NCBI GenBank assembly: GCA_017642485.1
Contig: JAGCPC010000016.1
Span: 1-32,814, forward strand
Direction of reading: 5' to 3'
Length of the DNA: 32,814 bases
From: Prevotella sp.
Lineage (GTDB): Bacteria; Bacteroidota; Bacteroidia; Bacteroidales; Bacteroidaceae
Below are positions 21,003 through 28,673 of this stretch, in pieces. A program made the position numbers and the translations under genes. Position 1 is the first letter of the stretch. Every line of letters begins with the position of its first letter. The notes beneath the pieces are model-generated. The model was given only the letters and a program-made list of their open reading frames with translations. It did no database searches and was not told the DNA's origin.

Positions 21003-22856
21003 CTACCTATTGTGCGAGCCATAGGCGATGCGGCGCGCCTGGAAGGTGGCGGCACGGCTCTCGGAGGCGGGGGAGAGTTTGCCAGTGAGGTATTTCTCCA
21101 TGATGAGTCCGCCGATGGGAACGCCGTACTCGGCTCCGAAGCCGCCATTCTCGACATATACGGCGACGGCAATCTTGGGATGGTCCATAGGGGCGAAGCC
21201 CATGAAGACGGAGTGGTCCTGCCCACGGTTTTGGGCTGTACCGGTCTTGCCACAGACAGCAAAGGGCAGTGCGCTGAGGGCATGGCAGGTGCCCTTGAGG
21301 ACTGAGGAGCGCATGCCTGCCACTACCCAGTCGTATGCCTCGCGCGACGCCATGGTATAGTGGCGCGAGGTAAAGGTGGTGTCGAGGGGTTCGCCCTCTA
21401 CTCTCTTGACGACATGGGGCACGTGGTAGTAGCCACGATTGGCGATGGTGGCGCCGAGATTGGCTATCTGCAGAGGGGTGAGGTTGACCTCGCCCTGACC
21501 GATGGAGATGGATATGATGGTGAGGCCATTCCACGAGCCTTTGTAGGCATGGTCATAGTAGTCGCCATTGGGTATGAGACCGCGCTTCTCGCCTGGCAGG
21601 TCGATGCCCGTCTTATAGCCGAAGCCCATGGAGACCATGTAGTCGCGCCAGCGGTTCATGGCATTGAGGGGGGAGCCGTACTTCTGACGGTTGCCTATCA
21701 TATAGTAGAGGCCCCAGCAGAAGTAGCCGTTGCACGAGGTGGAGAGGGCATCGACGAGGGCAAGGGGGGAGCCATGGCCGTGACAGCCTACGTGGAGTCC
21801 GCGGAAGGAGAAGCCGTGGTAGCACGAGAACATGGTGGTGGGGGTGATGATGCCCTCGGTGAGGTAGGTCAATGCCTGGGTGGTCTTGAAGGTGGAGCCA
21901 GGGGGGTACTGTCCCATGATGGAGCGGTTGAGGAGGGGCTTCCATACGTTGCGCTGCAGGGCGAGATGGTTCTTGCCTCGCTTGCGACCCGTCATGATGC
22001 GTGGGTCGTAGGTGGGTGATGATACCATGCAGAGGACCTCGCCGGTGGAGGGTTCGATGGCGACGATGCTGCCTATCTTGCCTTCCATGAGGCGCTCGCC
22101 GAGTGCCTGGAGCTCGATGTCGATGGCGAGGGTGAGATTCTTGCCTGCCACGGGGCGACGGTCGTACTTGCCATTCTGATAGCGTCCCTGCACCCTGCCG
22201 TGGGCATCGCGGAGGAGTATCTGTATGCCCTTCTCACCACGTAGCTGCTTCTCGTAGGAACGCTCTACGCCGAGTTTGCCGATGTAGTCGCCCTGCTGGT
22301 AGTAGTCATCCTCCTCGATATCGCCCTGTGACACCTCAGCGACATCGCCAAGGACATGGGCGGCATAGGGGTACTGGTACTGGCGTATGGTGCGGCGCTG
22401 TATATAGAAGCCTGGGAAGCGGAACATCTTCTCGCGAAAGACGGCGAAGTCATGCTCATCGAGCTGCGTCATGAAGATCTGCTGGGTATAGCGTGAATAG
22501 CCTGGATTCCTGTTGCGGTCCTTGATGATATTCATGCGCTCAATGAACTGCTCCTTGGTGATGCCGAGGGTCTGACAGAGGTCGAGGGTGTCGAGGTGGT
22601 CCTTTGCCTCGTTCATGACGACCATGATGTCGTAGGAGGGCTGGTTATAGACGAGTAGCTTGCCATTGCGGTCGTACATAGCACCGCGGGCGGGGTACTC
22701 TATCTTCTTGAGAAAGGCATTGGAGTCGGCGCTCTTGCGGAAGTCGTCGCTGAGTATCTGCAGCGTGAAGAGACGCACGATATATACGAGCACTATAACA
22801 AGTGTTATACCGCCGATGATGTATCGTCTGTCTGTGTAGTCACGGGGGGAGGTCAA
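21003..22856 (-). CDS. mrdA: Penicillin-binding protein 2 (elongation transpeptidase)
   Basis: PBP2 crosslinks side-wall peptidoglycan in the rod complex. One N-terminal membrane helix (~12-34) precedes a dimerisation domain with YPARGAMYDRNG (~54-65), then the transpeptidase domain with S321-TFK (SxxK), SCN at 374-376 and KTG at 537-539, all intact. Length (617) is normal. No ATG is available; the TTG at 22856 overlaps the mreD stop as TTGA, which suggests coupling. The order purH-mreB-mreC-mreD-mrdA is the Bacteroidales elongation cluster, but the rodA gene I expect next is not present; HU and smalltalk genes converge instead. Confidence 0.95.
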   Translation of the reverse strand: MTSPRDYTDRRYIIGGITLVIVLVYIVRLFTLQILSDDFRKSADSNAFLKKIEYPARGAMYDRNGKLLVYNQPSYDIMVVMNEAKDHLDTLDLCQTLGITKEQFIERMNIIKDRNRNPGYSRYTQQIFMTQLDEHDFAVFREKMFRFPGFYIQRRTIRQYQYPYAAHVLGDVAEVSQGDIEEDDYYQQGDYIGKLGVERSYEKQLRGEKGIQILLRDAHGRVQGRYQNGKYDRRPVAGKNLTLAIDIELQALGERLMEGKIGSIVAIEPSTGEVLCMVSSPTYDPRIMTGRKRGKNHLALQRNVWKPLLNRSIMGQYPPGSTFKTTQALTYLTEGIITPTTMFSCYHGFSFRGLHVGCHGHGSPLALVDALSTSCNGYFCWGLYYMIGNRQKYGSPLNAMNRWRDYMVSMGFGYKTGIDLPGEKRGLIPNGDYYDHAYKGSWNGLTIISISIGQGEVNLTPLQIANLGATIANRGYYHVPHVVKRVEGEPLDTTFTSRHYTMASREAYDWVVAGMRSSVLKGTCHALSALPFAVCGKTGTAQNRGQDHSVFMGFAPMDHPKIAVAVYVENGGFGAEYGVPIGGLIMEKYLTGKLSPASESRAATFQARRIAYGSHNR

Positions 22857-23335
22857 GAGCGTATGGTCTCTGTTGAGATGATTAGGATAAGGGTAAGGAG
22901 CAGGCTACCTGCTGTGCAGAGGAGCCAGTGCTGCCAGTGGGCAAAGGAGAAGGCGTCGAGGGTGAAGATAGCGACGCAATATATGAACAGCAGGATAAGG
23001 GCATAGCTGAGGTAACGTACGAAGCCCATGTGGTGGAGCGTGGGGAGGTAGTTGTCAGGGTCCTCATTGCGCAGGTACATGGATAGTACATAGGGCTGGA
23101 GGAATGCCACGAGGGTCATAGAACAGGTGGCAAGGCCTGGCGTATTGGCAAAGATGTCGATGGCGAGTCCGAGAAGGAATGACATGAGCATGCAGGGTAT
23201 GCGGCCGACATCACGAGGCATGCGAAGTACGAAATAGACATACACCAAGGGAGTGGCCACACCAAAGAGATGTATGCGGCCAAAGATAAACGCCTGGAGG
23301 AGCGTAAGAACGATTATGTATATTGCGTAACGCAA
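22853..23335 (-). CDS. mreD: Rod shape-determining protein MreD
   Basis: A 160-residue membrane protein with about five hydrophobic segments (YAIYIIVLTLLQAFIFG, LMSFLLGLAIDIFANTPG, YALILLFIYCVAIF, LLCTAGSLLLTLILII), the length and pattern of MreD. PLVYVYFVLRMPRDVGRI is typical for Bacteroidetes MreD. The start is TTG 23335; no ATG fits. The 223-bp gap to mreC is filled with hairpin array B and GAAGTTA repeats, and would be part of the mRNA. Confidence 0.88.
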   Translation of the reverse strand: MRYAIYIIVLTLLQAFIFGRIHLFGVATPLVYVYFVLRMPRDVGRIPCMLMSFLLGLAIDIFANTPGLATCSMTLVAFLQPYVLSMYLRNEDPDNYLPTLHHMGFVRYLSYALILLFIYCVAIFTLDAFSFAHWQHWLLCTAGSLLLTLILIISTETIRS

Positions 23336-23344
23336 GGTTCTTTT

Positions 23345-23402
23345 TTTAAGAAGTTAGAGAAGTTAGAGAAGTTAACGCGGCTTAGCCGCTTAGAAGTTAA
23401 AG
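23345..23402. repeat. GAAGTTA repeat with a GCGGCttaGCCGC hairpin
   Basis: GAAGTTAGA units at 23351, 23360 and 23369 and GAAGTTAAAG at 23392, the latter after a hairpin GCGGCttaGCCGC (23378-23390). The same layout of short direct repeat, hairpin, direct repeat is seen in array B next to it. Confidence 0.75.
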
Positions 23403-23413
23403 ACAATACGATA

Positions 23414-23563
23414 GTCCTCAGGGGACAGTTTTCGTAGGTGTGAAAGCACCGTATCGTAGCAATCTCCGATTGCGTATCGTAGGAGCTTTAGCTCCGTTTC
23501 GTAGCCGAAGGCGTTTCGTAGTCACGAAGTGACGTTTCGTACGAAGTGAAGCGCCGCTTCACT
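23414..23563. repeat. Hairpin array B: GTTTCGTA repeats with different stem-loops
   Basis: After GTCCtcaGGGGAC, units GTTTTCGTA (23428), GTATCGTA (23451, 23474) and GTTTCGTA (23496, 23513, 23534) alternate with hairpins GGTGtgaaagCACC, GCAATCtccGATTGC, GGAGCtttaGCTCC, GCCgaaGGC, GTCACgaaGTGAC and the longer AGTGAAGCgccGCTTCACT, which overlaps the mreC stop. Three hairpins recur in array A. Confidence 0.9.
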
Positions 23564-24428
23564 GAGTTGTTGTCGTATTGCGCAGGGAGTCCTGTGCGGC
23601 ACGGAGCACGTCGAGACGCTCTCGCATGGGGGCATCGTCGATGACGCAGACGTCACGCAGACGGGCGAAATCGGTGTATAGCTGCACCTGCAGACGATAG
23701 GATAGTCCGTCGGGGGAGTTGAGCACGTGGGTGATCTTACCCACGCCGATGCCTGGTGGGAAGACGGAGGAGTAGCCCGAGGTGACGACGCGCTCGTAGA
23801 GATGGAAATGAGCATGGCGCGGTATGTCATCGACATACGCCATATTGCTCGCCGTGCCGTCCCATCGGAGGGTGCCGAAGTATCCGCGGCGCTGTATGGC
23901 GCAACTGATATTGGACTTGGAGGAAAGGACGGGTATGACGACAGAGTAGTGAGCGCTGGTGAGATATACTATGCCCACGATGCCCTTGCCACTTATGACG
24001 CCCATGTCACGGTGTATGCCATCGGCCTCACCACGGTCGATGGTAATGAAGTTGTCGCGCTCGCTGACGCTGTTGTGCACGACCTTGGCAGGGATGAGTT
24101 TGTAACCTTGTAACACGGAAGAAGCAGAAAGGGCTCTGTAGAGAGAGTCTCCTTTCTGCTCGTCGAGTTTGTCGTATAATTGCTGCACCTCATGCTCGAG
24201 GTAGGCATTGCGAAGGGTTAGCTCCTCATTGAGTGCCTGCATGTGGAAATACTGATGCAGGCGTGACTCCATGTCATACACACTGGCGACTACCGCATTG
24301 GCACTTGATGCCCATGCTGCACTCTGATAACTATTGTGCTGAAAGAGCAACGTGAGGCCTATCACCTCAAGCAGGAGGCAGACAAACCAGTGTGAGTATG
24401 TGCGTATGAAGTCGAGGAGATTGCGCAT
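23559..24428 (-). CDS. mreC: Rod shape-determining protein MreC
   Basis: MreC is the periplasmic scaffold of the elongation complex that activates PBP2. One membrane helix near residues 12-30 (WFVCLLLEVIGLTLLF) is followed by a coiled coil (~65-100, NEELTLRNAYLEHEVQQLYDKLDE) and the beta domains (AKVVHNSVSERDNFITIDRGEADGI, GIVGIVYLTSAHYSVVIPVLSS, VTSGYSSVFPPGIGVGKI), all typical. 289 residues, normal. ATG 24428, 78 bp after mreB across a CAGTTCAC repeat. The stop falls inside the last hairpin of array B. Confidence 0.93.
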   Translation of the reverse strand: MRNLLDFIRTYSHWFVCLLLEVIGLTLLFQHNSYQSAAWASSANAVVASVYDMESRLHQYFHMQALNEELTLRNAYLEHEVQQLYDKLDEQKGDSLYRALSASSVLQGYKLIPAKVVHNSVSERDNFITIDRGEADGIHRDMGVISGKGIVGIVYLTSAHYSVVIPVLSSKSNISCAIQRRGYFGTLRWDGTASNMAYVDDIPRHAHFHLYERVVTSGYSSVFPPGIGVGKITHVLNSPDGLSYRLQVQLYTDFARLRDVCVIDDAPMRERLDVLRAAQDSLRNTTTTQ

Positions 24429-24434
24429 TATACC

Positions 24435-24496
24435 AGTTCACAGTGCACAGTGCATAGTTCACAGTTACCAGTTATCAGTGCACAGTGCACAGTTAT
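24435..24496. repeat. CAGTGCACAGT repeat between mreB and mreC
   Basis: Units CAGTTCA, CAGTGCA, TAGTTCA and CAGTTAC fill nearly the whole gap between the two genes. Interspersed CAGTGCACAGTG forms short palindromes. Confidence 0.75.
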
Positions 24497-24506
24497 AGCC
24501 AATTCG

Positions 24507-25532
24507 TTATCTCATGAGGAATGAGAACTTGTCGATATTCTTCAGGGCGATGCCTGCGCCCTTTGCCACGCTAAGGAGTGGTTCCTCGGCAATATGGAAT
24601 GGTATGCCGATCTTGTTCTCCAGACGTGTGTCAAGGCCACGCAGATTAGCACCGCCGCCAGTGAGCCAGATGCCATTCTTTACGATGTCGGCATAGAGCT
24701 CTGGTGGGGTATTTTCGAGTGCCTGCATGATGGCGCTCTCTATCTTGGCTACGGTCTTGTCGATACAGTGAGCTATCTCCTGATAGCATACGGTGACCTC
24801 CATAGGGAGTGCCGTGATGCGGTTAGGACCATGGATGAGGTAGTCATCGGGTGCCTCGCTATCGGGGAGCTCGGCAAGGGCAGAACCTACGTGTATCTTG
24901 ATGCGCTCTGCCATGCGCTCGCTGACACGCACATTGTGCTGGCGTGACATATACTCCTGGATGTCGGCAGTGAGTTCGTCACCTGCCACACGGATAGACT
25001 GGTTGCACACGATGCCACCGAGTGATATGACAGCTATCTCGGTAGAGCCACCACCGATATCGACAATCATGTTGCCCTCTGGAGCCTCTACGTCGATGCC
25101 TATGCCTACGGCAGCTGCCATGGGTTCGAAGATGAGATATACGTCACGTCCGTCGGCATGCTCGGCAGAGTCGCGCACAGCACGCAGCTCCACCTCGGTA
25201 GAACCTGATGGTACGCCGATGACCATACGCAGTGAGGGTGAGAAGAGATGACGACCTGTATGTACCATCTTGATGAGTCCGCGCATCATCATCTCGCAAG
25301 CTGAGAAGTCGGCGATGACGCCGTCACGCAGTGGACGCACGGTCTTGATGCGGTCATTGGTCTTCTCGTACATGCTCTTGGCACGCTCACCAACGGCTAT
25401 CATCTGATTAGTATCGCGATCGATCGCTACGACGGAGGGTTGGTCAACGACAATCTTATCACCCTGGATGATGATAGTATTGGCGGTACCAAGGTCCATC
25501 GCTATTTCTTGAACGAAAGAAAAAAAGCCCAT
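24507..25532 (-). CDS. mreB: Rod shape-determining protein MreB
   Basis: The bacterial actin that positions side-wall synthesis. ATP-binding blocks of the actin fold are visible: AMDLGTANTIIIQG (phosphate 1), MIVDIGGGSTEIAVISLGG (phosphate 2) and WLTGGGANLRGLD (adenosine). 341 residues, the usual length, no inserts. ATG 25532. It follows purH on the minus strand across a 174-bp repeat region. It carries no translated repeat, unlike many neighbours. Confidence 0.97.
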   Translation of the reverse strand: MGFFSFVQEIAMDLGTANTIIIQGDKIVVDQPSVVAIDRDTNQMIAVGERAKSMYEKTNDRIKTVRPLRDGVIADFSACEMMMRGLIKMVHTGRHLFSPSLRMVIGVPSGSTEVELRAVRDSAEHADGRDVYLIFEPMAAAVGIGIDVEAPEGNMIVDIGGGSTEIAVISLGGIVCNQSIRVAGDELTADIQEYMSRQHNVRVSERMAERIKIHVGSALAELPDSEAPDDYLIHGPNRITALPMEVTVCYQEIAHCIDKTVAKIESAIMQALENTPPELYADIVKNGIWLTGGGANLRGLDTRLENKIGIPFHIAEEPLLSVAKGAGIALKNIDKFSFLMR

Positions 25533-25542
25533 TTATTTTTTA

Positions 25543-25705
25543 GAAGTTAAAGGAGTTAAAGGAGTTAGAGAAGTTAAAGGAGTTAAAGGAGTTAAAGGAG
25601 TTAGAGAAGTTAAAGGAGTTAAAGACAATAGTGAGTGCCTCAACTGTCAACTTGTGAACTGTGAACTCTTAACTGTGAACTGTGCACTGTGAACTGTGCA
25701 CTGAA
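25543..25705. repeat. GAGTTAAAG and AACTGTG repeats between purH and mreB
   Basis: GGAGTTAAA and GAAGTTAAA/GAGTTAGA units fill 25543-25626. A second family with AACTGTG/CACTGTG units fills 25648-25698. Together they occupy most of the gap between purH and mreB. Confidence 0.8.
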
Positions 25706-25706
25706 A

Positions 25707-26300
25707 TCATCCCTTGAACCAAGCGTGGATGGCGGTGTCGTAATGGCTTGACACGCCGAAGGCACGGGTAGCGAACATGCGACGGTCCTCGATGTCGGTC
25801 TCGGCACCCTTCTTGTTGAGAATGTCAAGGAGCACGCCATACTCTGCCTTGGAAGGAACGATGACAACATCCTTGAAATTCTTGGCGCCAGCACGGATGA
25901 GAGATATACCACCGATGTCAATCTTCTCGATGATGTCGGCCTCGGAAGCACCACTGGCAACGGTCTGCTCAAAGGGATAGAGGTCAACGATGACGAGGTC
26001 TATCTCTGGGATATCGTACTTTGCCATCTGGTCGAGGTCATCCTGCAACTCACGACGGCCCAGTATGCCACCGAAAATTTTGGGATGGAGGGTCTTGACC
26101 CTACCGCCAAGGATAGATGGGTAGGTGGTGACATTCTCTACTGCCTCACACTCATAACCCAGTGACTCGATAAACTTCTGCGTACCGCCTGTAGAGAGAA
26201 ATTTCACACCCTCCGCATTGAGCTTCGCAAGCAACTCGTCAAGACCGTCCTTGTGGAAAACGCTAACAAGAGCCGTCTTAATTTTCTTCGTTTCTGCCAT
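25707..26300 (-). CDS. purH: IMP cyclohydrolase (PurH N-terminal domain only)
   Basis: The cyclohydrolase (MGS-like) half of PurH, which closes the ring of FAICAR to IMP, the last step of purine synthesis. Active-site blocks are complete: LSTGGTQKFIE, GGRVKTLHPKIFGGIL, VDLYPFEQTV and EKIDIGGISLIRAGAKN, then AFGVSSHYDTAIHAWF. It ends at residue 197, where a bifunctional protein (~510 aa) would continue into the AICAR transformylase domain. The stop is followed at once by repeats. Either the two activities are encoded separately in this lineage or the gene was cut at the domain border. ATG 26300; a promoter box lies 87 bp upstream. Confidence 0.93.
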   Translation of the reverse strand: MAETKKIKTALVSVFHKDGLDELLAKLNAEGVKFLSTGGTQKFIESLGYECEAVENVTTYPSILGGRVKTLHPKIFGGILGRRELQDDLDQMAKYDIPEIDLVIVDLYPFEQTVASGASEADIIEKIDIGGISLIRAGAKNFKDVVIVPSKAEYGVLLDILNKKGAETDIEDRRMFATRAFGVSSHYDTAIHAWFKG

Positions 26301-26353
26301 TTTTTTTAATATATTTTACTATGATTCCTATTGTCGTATCCTTGCTACAAAAA

Positions 26354-26394
26354 AGAAAAAAGGGGCTAATCCCCAATTTACGAGTGCAAAATTA
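26354..26394 (-). promoter_or_regulatory. purH promoter and leader hairpin
   Basis: Minus-strand TAATTTTG box at 26387-26394. About 20 nt into the transcript lies GGGGattagCCCC followed by TTTTTTCTTTTTT (26350-26375), which has the look of a weak intrinsic terminator in the leader. Control of the purH-mre operon by attenuation is possible, but the stem has only four G-C pairs. Confidence 0.45.
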
Positions 26395-26466
26395 CTAAAA
26401 ATCTCGCTATCAACAAAATTTTCACACATTTTATTATGTGTATGCACACAAAAGTTAACCTATTTA

Positions 26467-26497
26467 TTGCTCATTCTACATAAAATGAGTAACTTTG
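26467..26497 (+). promoter_or_regulatory. Promoter for rlpA-cca
   Basis: TTG at 26467-26469, 20 bp, then a perfect TAACTTTG at 26490-26497. The start would be near 26504, about 25 nt before the ATG chosen for rlpA. Confidence 0.7.
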
Positions 26498-26528
26498 CAA
26501 ACACTTATTGACTAAAACCCACCTGAAA

Positions 26529-27035
26529 ATGATACACTTACCACGAATTGTCACAAGGGTCATCGTGGCGCTCACGACAATAATGACATCGGCCGTGCCT
26601 GCCTTAGCACAACAGAAAGGCAAGGCATCATACTACTCGAAAAGAGCCAACGGAGCACGTACCAGCAGCGGCATACGACTCAACAACGACTCACTGGTGT
26701 GCGCGCATAAGACACACCCCTTTGGCACCAAACTGCTCGTCAAGAATCCCGCTAACGGAAAAGAGGTAGTGGTGACAGTGATAGACAGAGGACCTCACAT
26801 CAGGGGACGCATAATAGACCTGTCGCACGAAGCAGCACGAAGACTCGGCATACTGGCAGCAGGGGTGGCTATGGTGGAGGTAAGCCTCTACTCCGAAAAA
26901 CCTGTGCCACTACAACCGGAACCTTACGAGGCGCCTGAGATAGACCTCGAACTGCCCGCCAACGGCGTGGGAGGCATGACACCTGACTGGCAGAAAGATC
27001 GCCAGGAACAAAAGACAACGCAGAATAACAAATGA
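26529..27035 (+). CDS. rlpA: RlpA-like double-psi beta-barrel lipoprotein/lytic transglycosylase family protein
   Basis: The double-psi barrel is recognisable: GKASYYSKRANGARTSSGIRL, CAHKTHPFGTKLLVKN, VVVTVIDRGPHIRGRIIDLSHEAARRLGI. The family binds denuded glycans at the septum and some members cut them. A frame upstream to TTG 26508 is open, but ATG 26529 gives a signal peptide (RIVTRVIVALTTIMTSAVPALAQ) and suits the promoter, so I use it. There is no lipobox Cys, so it is exported but not lipidated. No SPOR domain: the C-terminus is a short acidic, Pro-rich tail. The stop overlaps the cca start as ATGA. Confidence 0.88.
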   Translation: MIHLPRIVTRVIVALTTIMTSAVPALAQQKGKASYYSKRANGARTSSGIRLNNDSLVCAHKTHPFGTKLLVKNPANGKEVVVTVIDRGPHIRGRIIDLSHEAARRLGILAAGVAMVEVSLYSEKPVPLQPEPYEAPEIDLELPANGVGGMTPDWQKDRQEQKTTQNNK

Positions 27036-28588
27036 CAGAATATACTGACGAGGAACTCGCACAGATACTCGACAAAGACATATTTCATCTCATATCCGAG
27101 ACGGCTGACGAACTCGGGATGGAGTGCTACGTCGTGGGCGGATACGTCCGCGACATTTTTCTCGATGCACCATCGGACGACATCGACTGCGTGGTGGTGG
27201 GAAATCAGTTCACAGTGCACAGTGCACAGTTCACAGTTGACGATAGTGTTAAGCCGGGTATAGCAGTGGCGAAGCTGCTGAAGAAAAAACTGGGCAGAAG
27301 GGCCACGCTCTCGGTATTCAAAAACTTCGGCACGGCGCAGGTGAAGGTCAGTTCACAGTGCATAGTTCTTGGACGAGCCAAGCGTAGGCCTACGGCCGTC
27401 CGATTACACAGTGCACAGTTAGGGCAAAGCGAGCAGTCCATTGAGGTGGAATTTGTGGGTGCCAGGAGGGAGAGTTACCAGCGCGACTCACGCAAACCTA
27501 TAGTGGAGGATGGCACACTGGAGGACGATCAGAACCGCAGGGACTTCACCATCAACGCTATGGCGATATGCCTCAACAAGGCACGCTTTGGCGAACTCGT
27601 TGACCCCTTCGGCGGACTTGACGACCTGTGGGACGGCATCATACGCACACCACTCGACCCTGACATAACATTCTCCGACGACCCATTGAGGATGCTCAGG
27701 TGCATAAGGTTTGCCACACGACTCAACTTCCAGATAGAGGACGAGACATTTGAGGCTCTGGAGCGCAATGCCGAACGAATAAGGATAATATCAGCTGAAC
27801 GCATCAATGAAGAGTTGAACAAGATACTGATGACGAAGACGCCATCGCGAGGCTTCGTGGACCTGCAACGCTGCGGACTGCTGCAGATAATAATGCCGGA
27901 GTTGGCCGTCATGGACATGGTAGAGGCACGCAACGGCAAGGCACACAAGAACAACTTCTATCACACGCTCGAGGTACTCGACAATGTGGCGAAAGCTAAT
28001 GGAGACCTGTGGCTACGATGGGCTGCCCTACTCCACGACATCGGCAAACCGAAGTCAAAACGCTGGGACAACCAACAGGGGTGGACCTTTCACTCACACA
28101 ACTACATAGGGGCAAAGATGGTACCAGGGATATTCCGCAAGCTGAAACTGCCCATGGACCAGAAGATGAAGTACGTGCAGAAGCTCGTGGAACTGCACAT
28201 GCGCCCTATAGCCATAGCCGACAACGAGGTGACTGATAGTGCCGTAAGACGATTGGTAAACGATGCTGGTGATGACATAGATGACCTCATGGTGCTATGC
28301 GAAGCGGATATCACATCGAAGAACCAGGTAAGGAAACAACGTTTTCGCGATAACTACACCCTGGTACGCGAGAAGATAGAGGACCTCAAGGAACGAGACT
28401 ACAAACGACTGCTACAGCCCGTCATCGACGGCAACGAGATAATGCAGCTCTTCAACCTCAAACCATGCCGAGAGGTAGGCGAACTGAAACAATACCTCAA
28501 AGACGCAGTACTTGACGGCACTACTCCCAATGAGCGTGAGCCCCTCATGCTACTGCTCAAAGAGAAAGCACGGGAAATGGGAATATAA
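27032..28588 (+). CDS. cca: CCA-adding tRNA nucleotidyltransferase with HD domain
   Basis: This class II nucleotidyltransferase adds or repairs the CCA end of tRNA. Motif A VVGGYVRDIFLDAPSDDIDC (34-53) holds the metal aspartates. Later blocks are VEDGTLEDDQNRRDFTINAMA, DPDITFSDDPLRMLRCIRFA and ISAERINEEL, and an HD phosphohydrolase domain begins at LRWAALLHDIGKPKS. This tRNA-Asn gene has no encoded CCA, so the enzyme is essential here. Two inserts, residues ~59-75 and ~106-136, are translated repeats (QFTVHSAQFTV; SSQCIVLGRAKRRPTAV) between family blocks. The second includes the variable-hairpin unit also seen at 7.3 kb. ATG 27032. Confidence 0.95.
   Translation: MTEYTDEELAQILDKDIFHLISETADELGMECYVVGGYVRDIFLDAPSDDIDCVVVGNQFTVHSAQFTVDDSVKPGIAVAKLLKKKLGRRATLSVFKNFGTAQVKVSSQCIVLGRAKRRPTAVRLHSAQLGQSEQSIEVEFVGARRESYQRDSRKPIVEDGTLEDDQNRRDFTINAMAICLNKARFGELVDPFGGLDDLWDGIIRTPLDPDITFSDDPLRMLRCIRFATRLNFQIEDETFEALERNAERIRIISAERINEELNKILMTKTPSRGFVDLQRCGLLQIIMPELAVMDMVEARNGKAHKNNFYHTLEVLDNVAKANGDLWLRWAALLHDIGKPKSKRWDNQQGWTFHSHNYIGAKMVPGIFRKLKLPMDQKMKYVQKLVELHMRPIAIADNEVTDSAVRRLVNDAGDDIDDLMVLCEADITSKNQVRKQRFRDNYTLVREKIEDLKERDYKRLLQPVIDGNEIMQLFNLKPCREVGELKQYLKDAVLDGTTPNEREPLMLLLKEKAREMGI
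27206..27241. repeat. CAGTTCACAGTG repeat inside cca, first insert
   Basis: Units CAGTTCA, CAGTGCA, CAGTGCA and CAGTTCA are translated in frame between VVVGN and GIAVAKLL of the enzyme. Confidence 0.8.
27352..27422. repeat. Hairpin repeat inside cca, second insert
   Basis: CAGTTCACAGTGCA units enclose CTTGGacgagCCAAG and GGCCtacGGCC. AAGCGTAG before and CGTCCGATTACA after the latter hairpin are shared with 7274-7290 (reverse orientation), where the hairpin is GCACCtttGGTGC. Confidence 0.8.
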
Positions 28589-28626
28589 AAAAAGCATCCT
28601 GACCAGTTGGTCAAGATGCTTTTATC
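28588..28626. terminator. Bidirectional terminator between cca and rplQ
   Basis: A stem of about 15 bp, AAAGCATCcTGACCA with TGGTCAaGATGCTTT, around GT, framed by A-run and T-run. It ends the cca transcript and probably the ribosomal operon from the other side. Confidence 0.85.
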
Positions 28627-28673
28627 GTTATGAGACCTCACGAGGAAGTCTCTCAGTGGCTATCATGTTTGCC

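Noticed and set aside
21360-22019. 219-codon open frame opposite mrdA
   Set aside because: Antisense to the PBP2 transpeptidase domain; Gly/Ala/Val-rich shadow.
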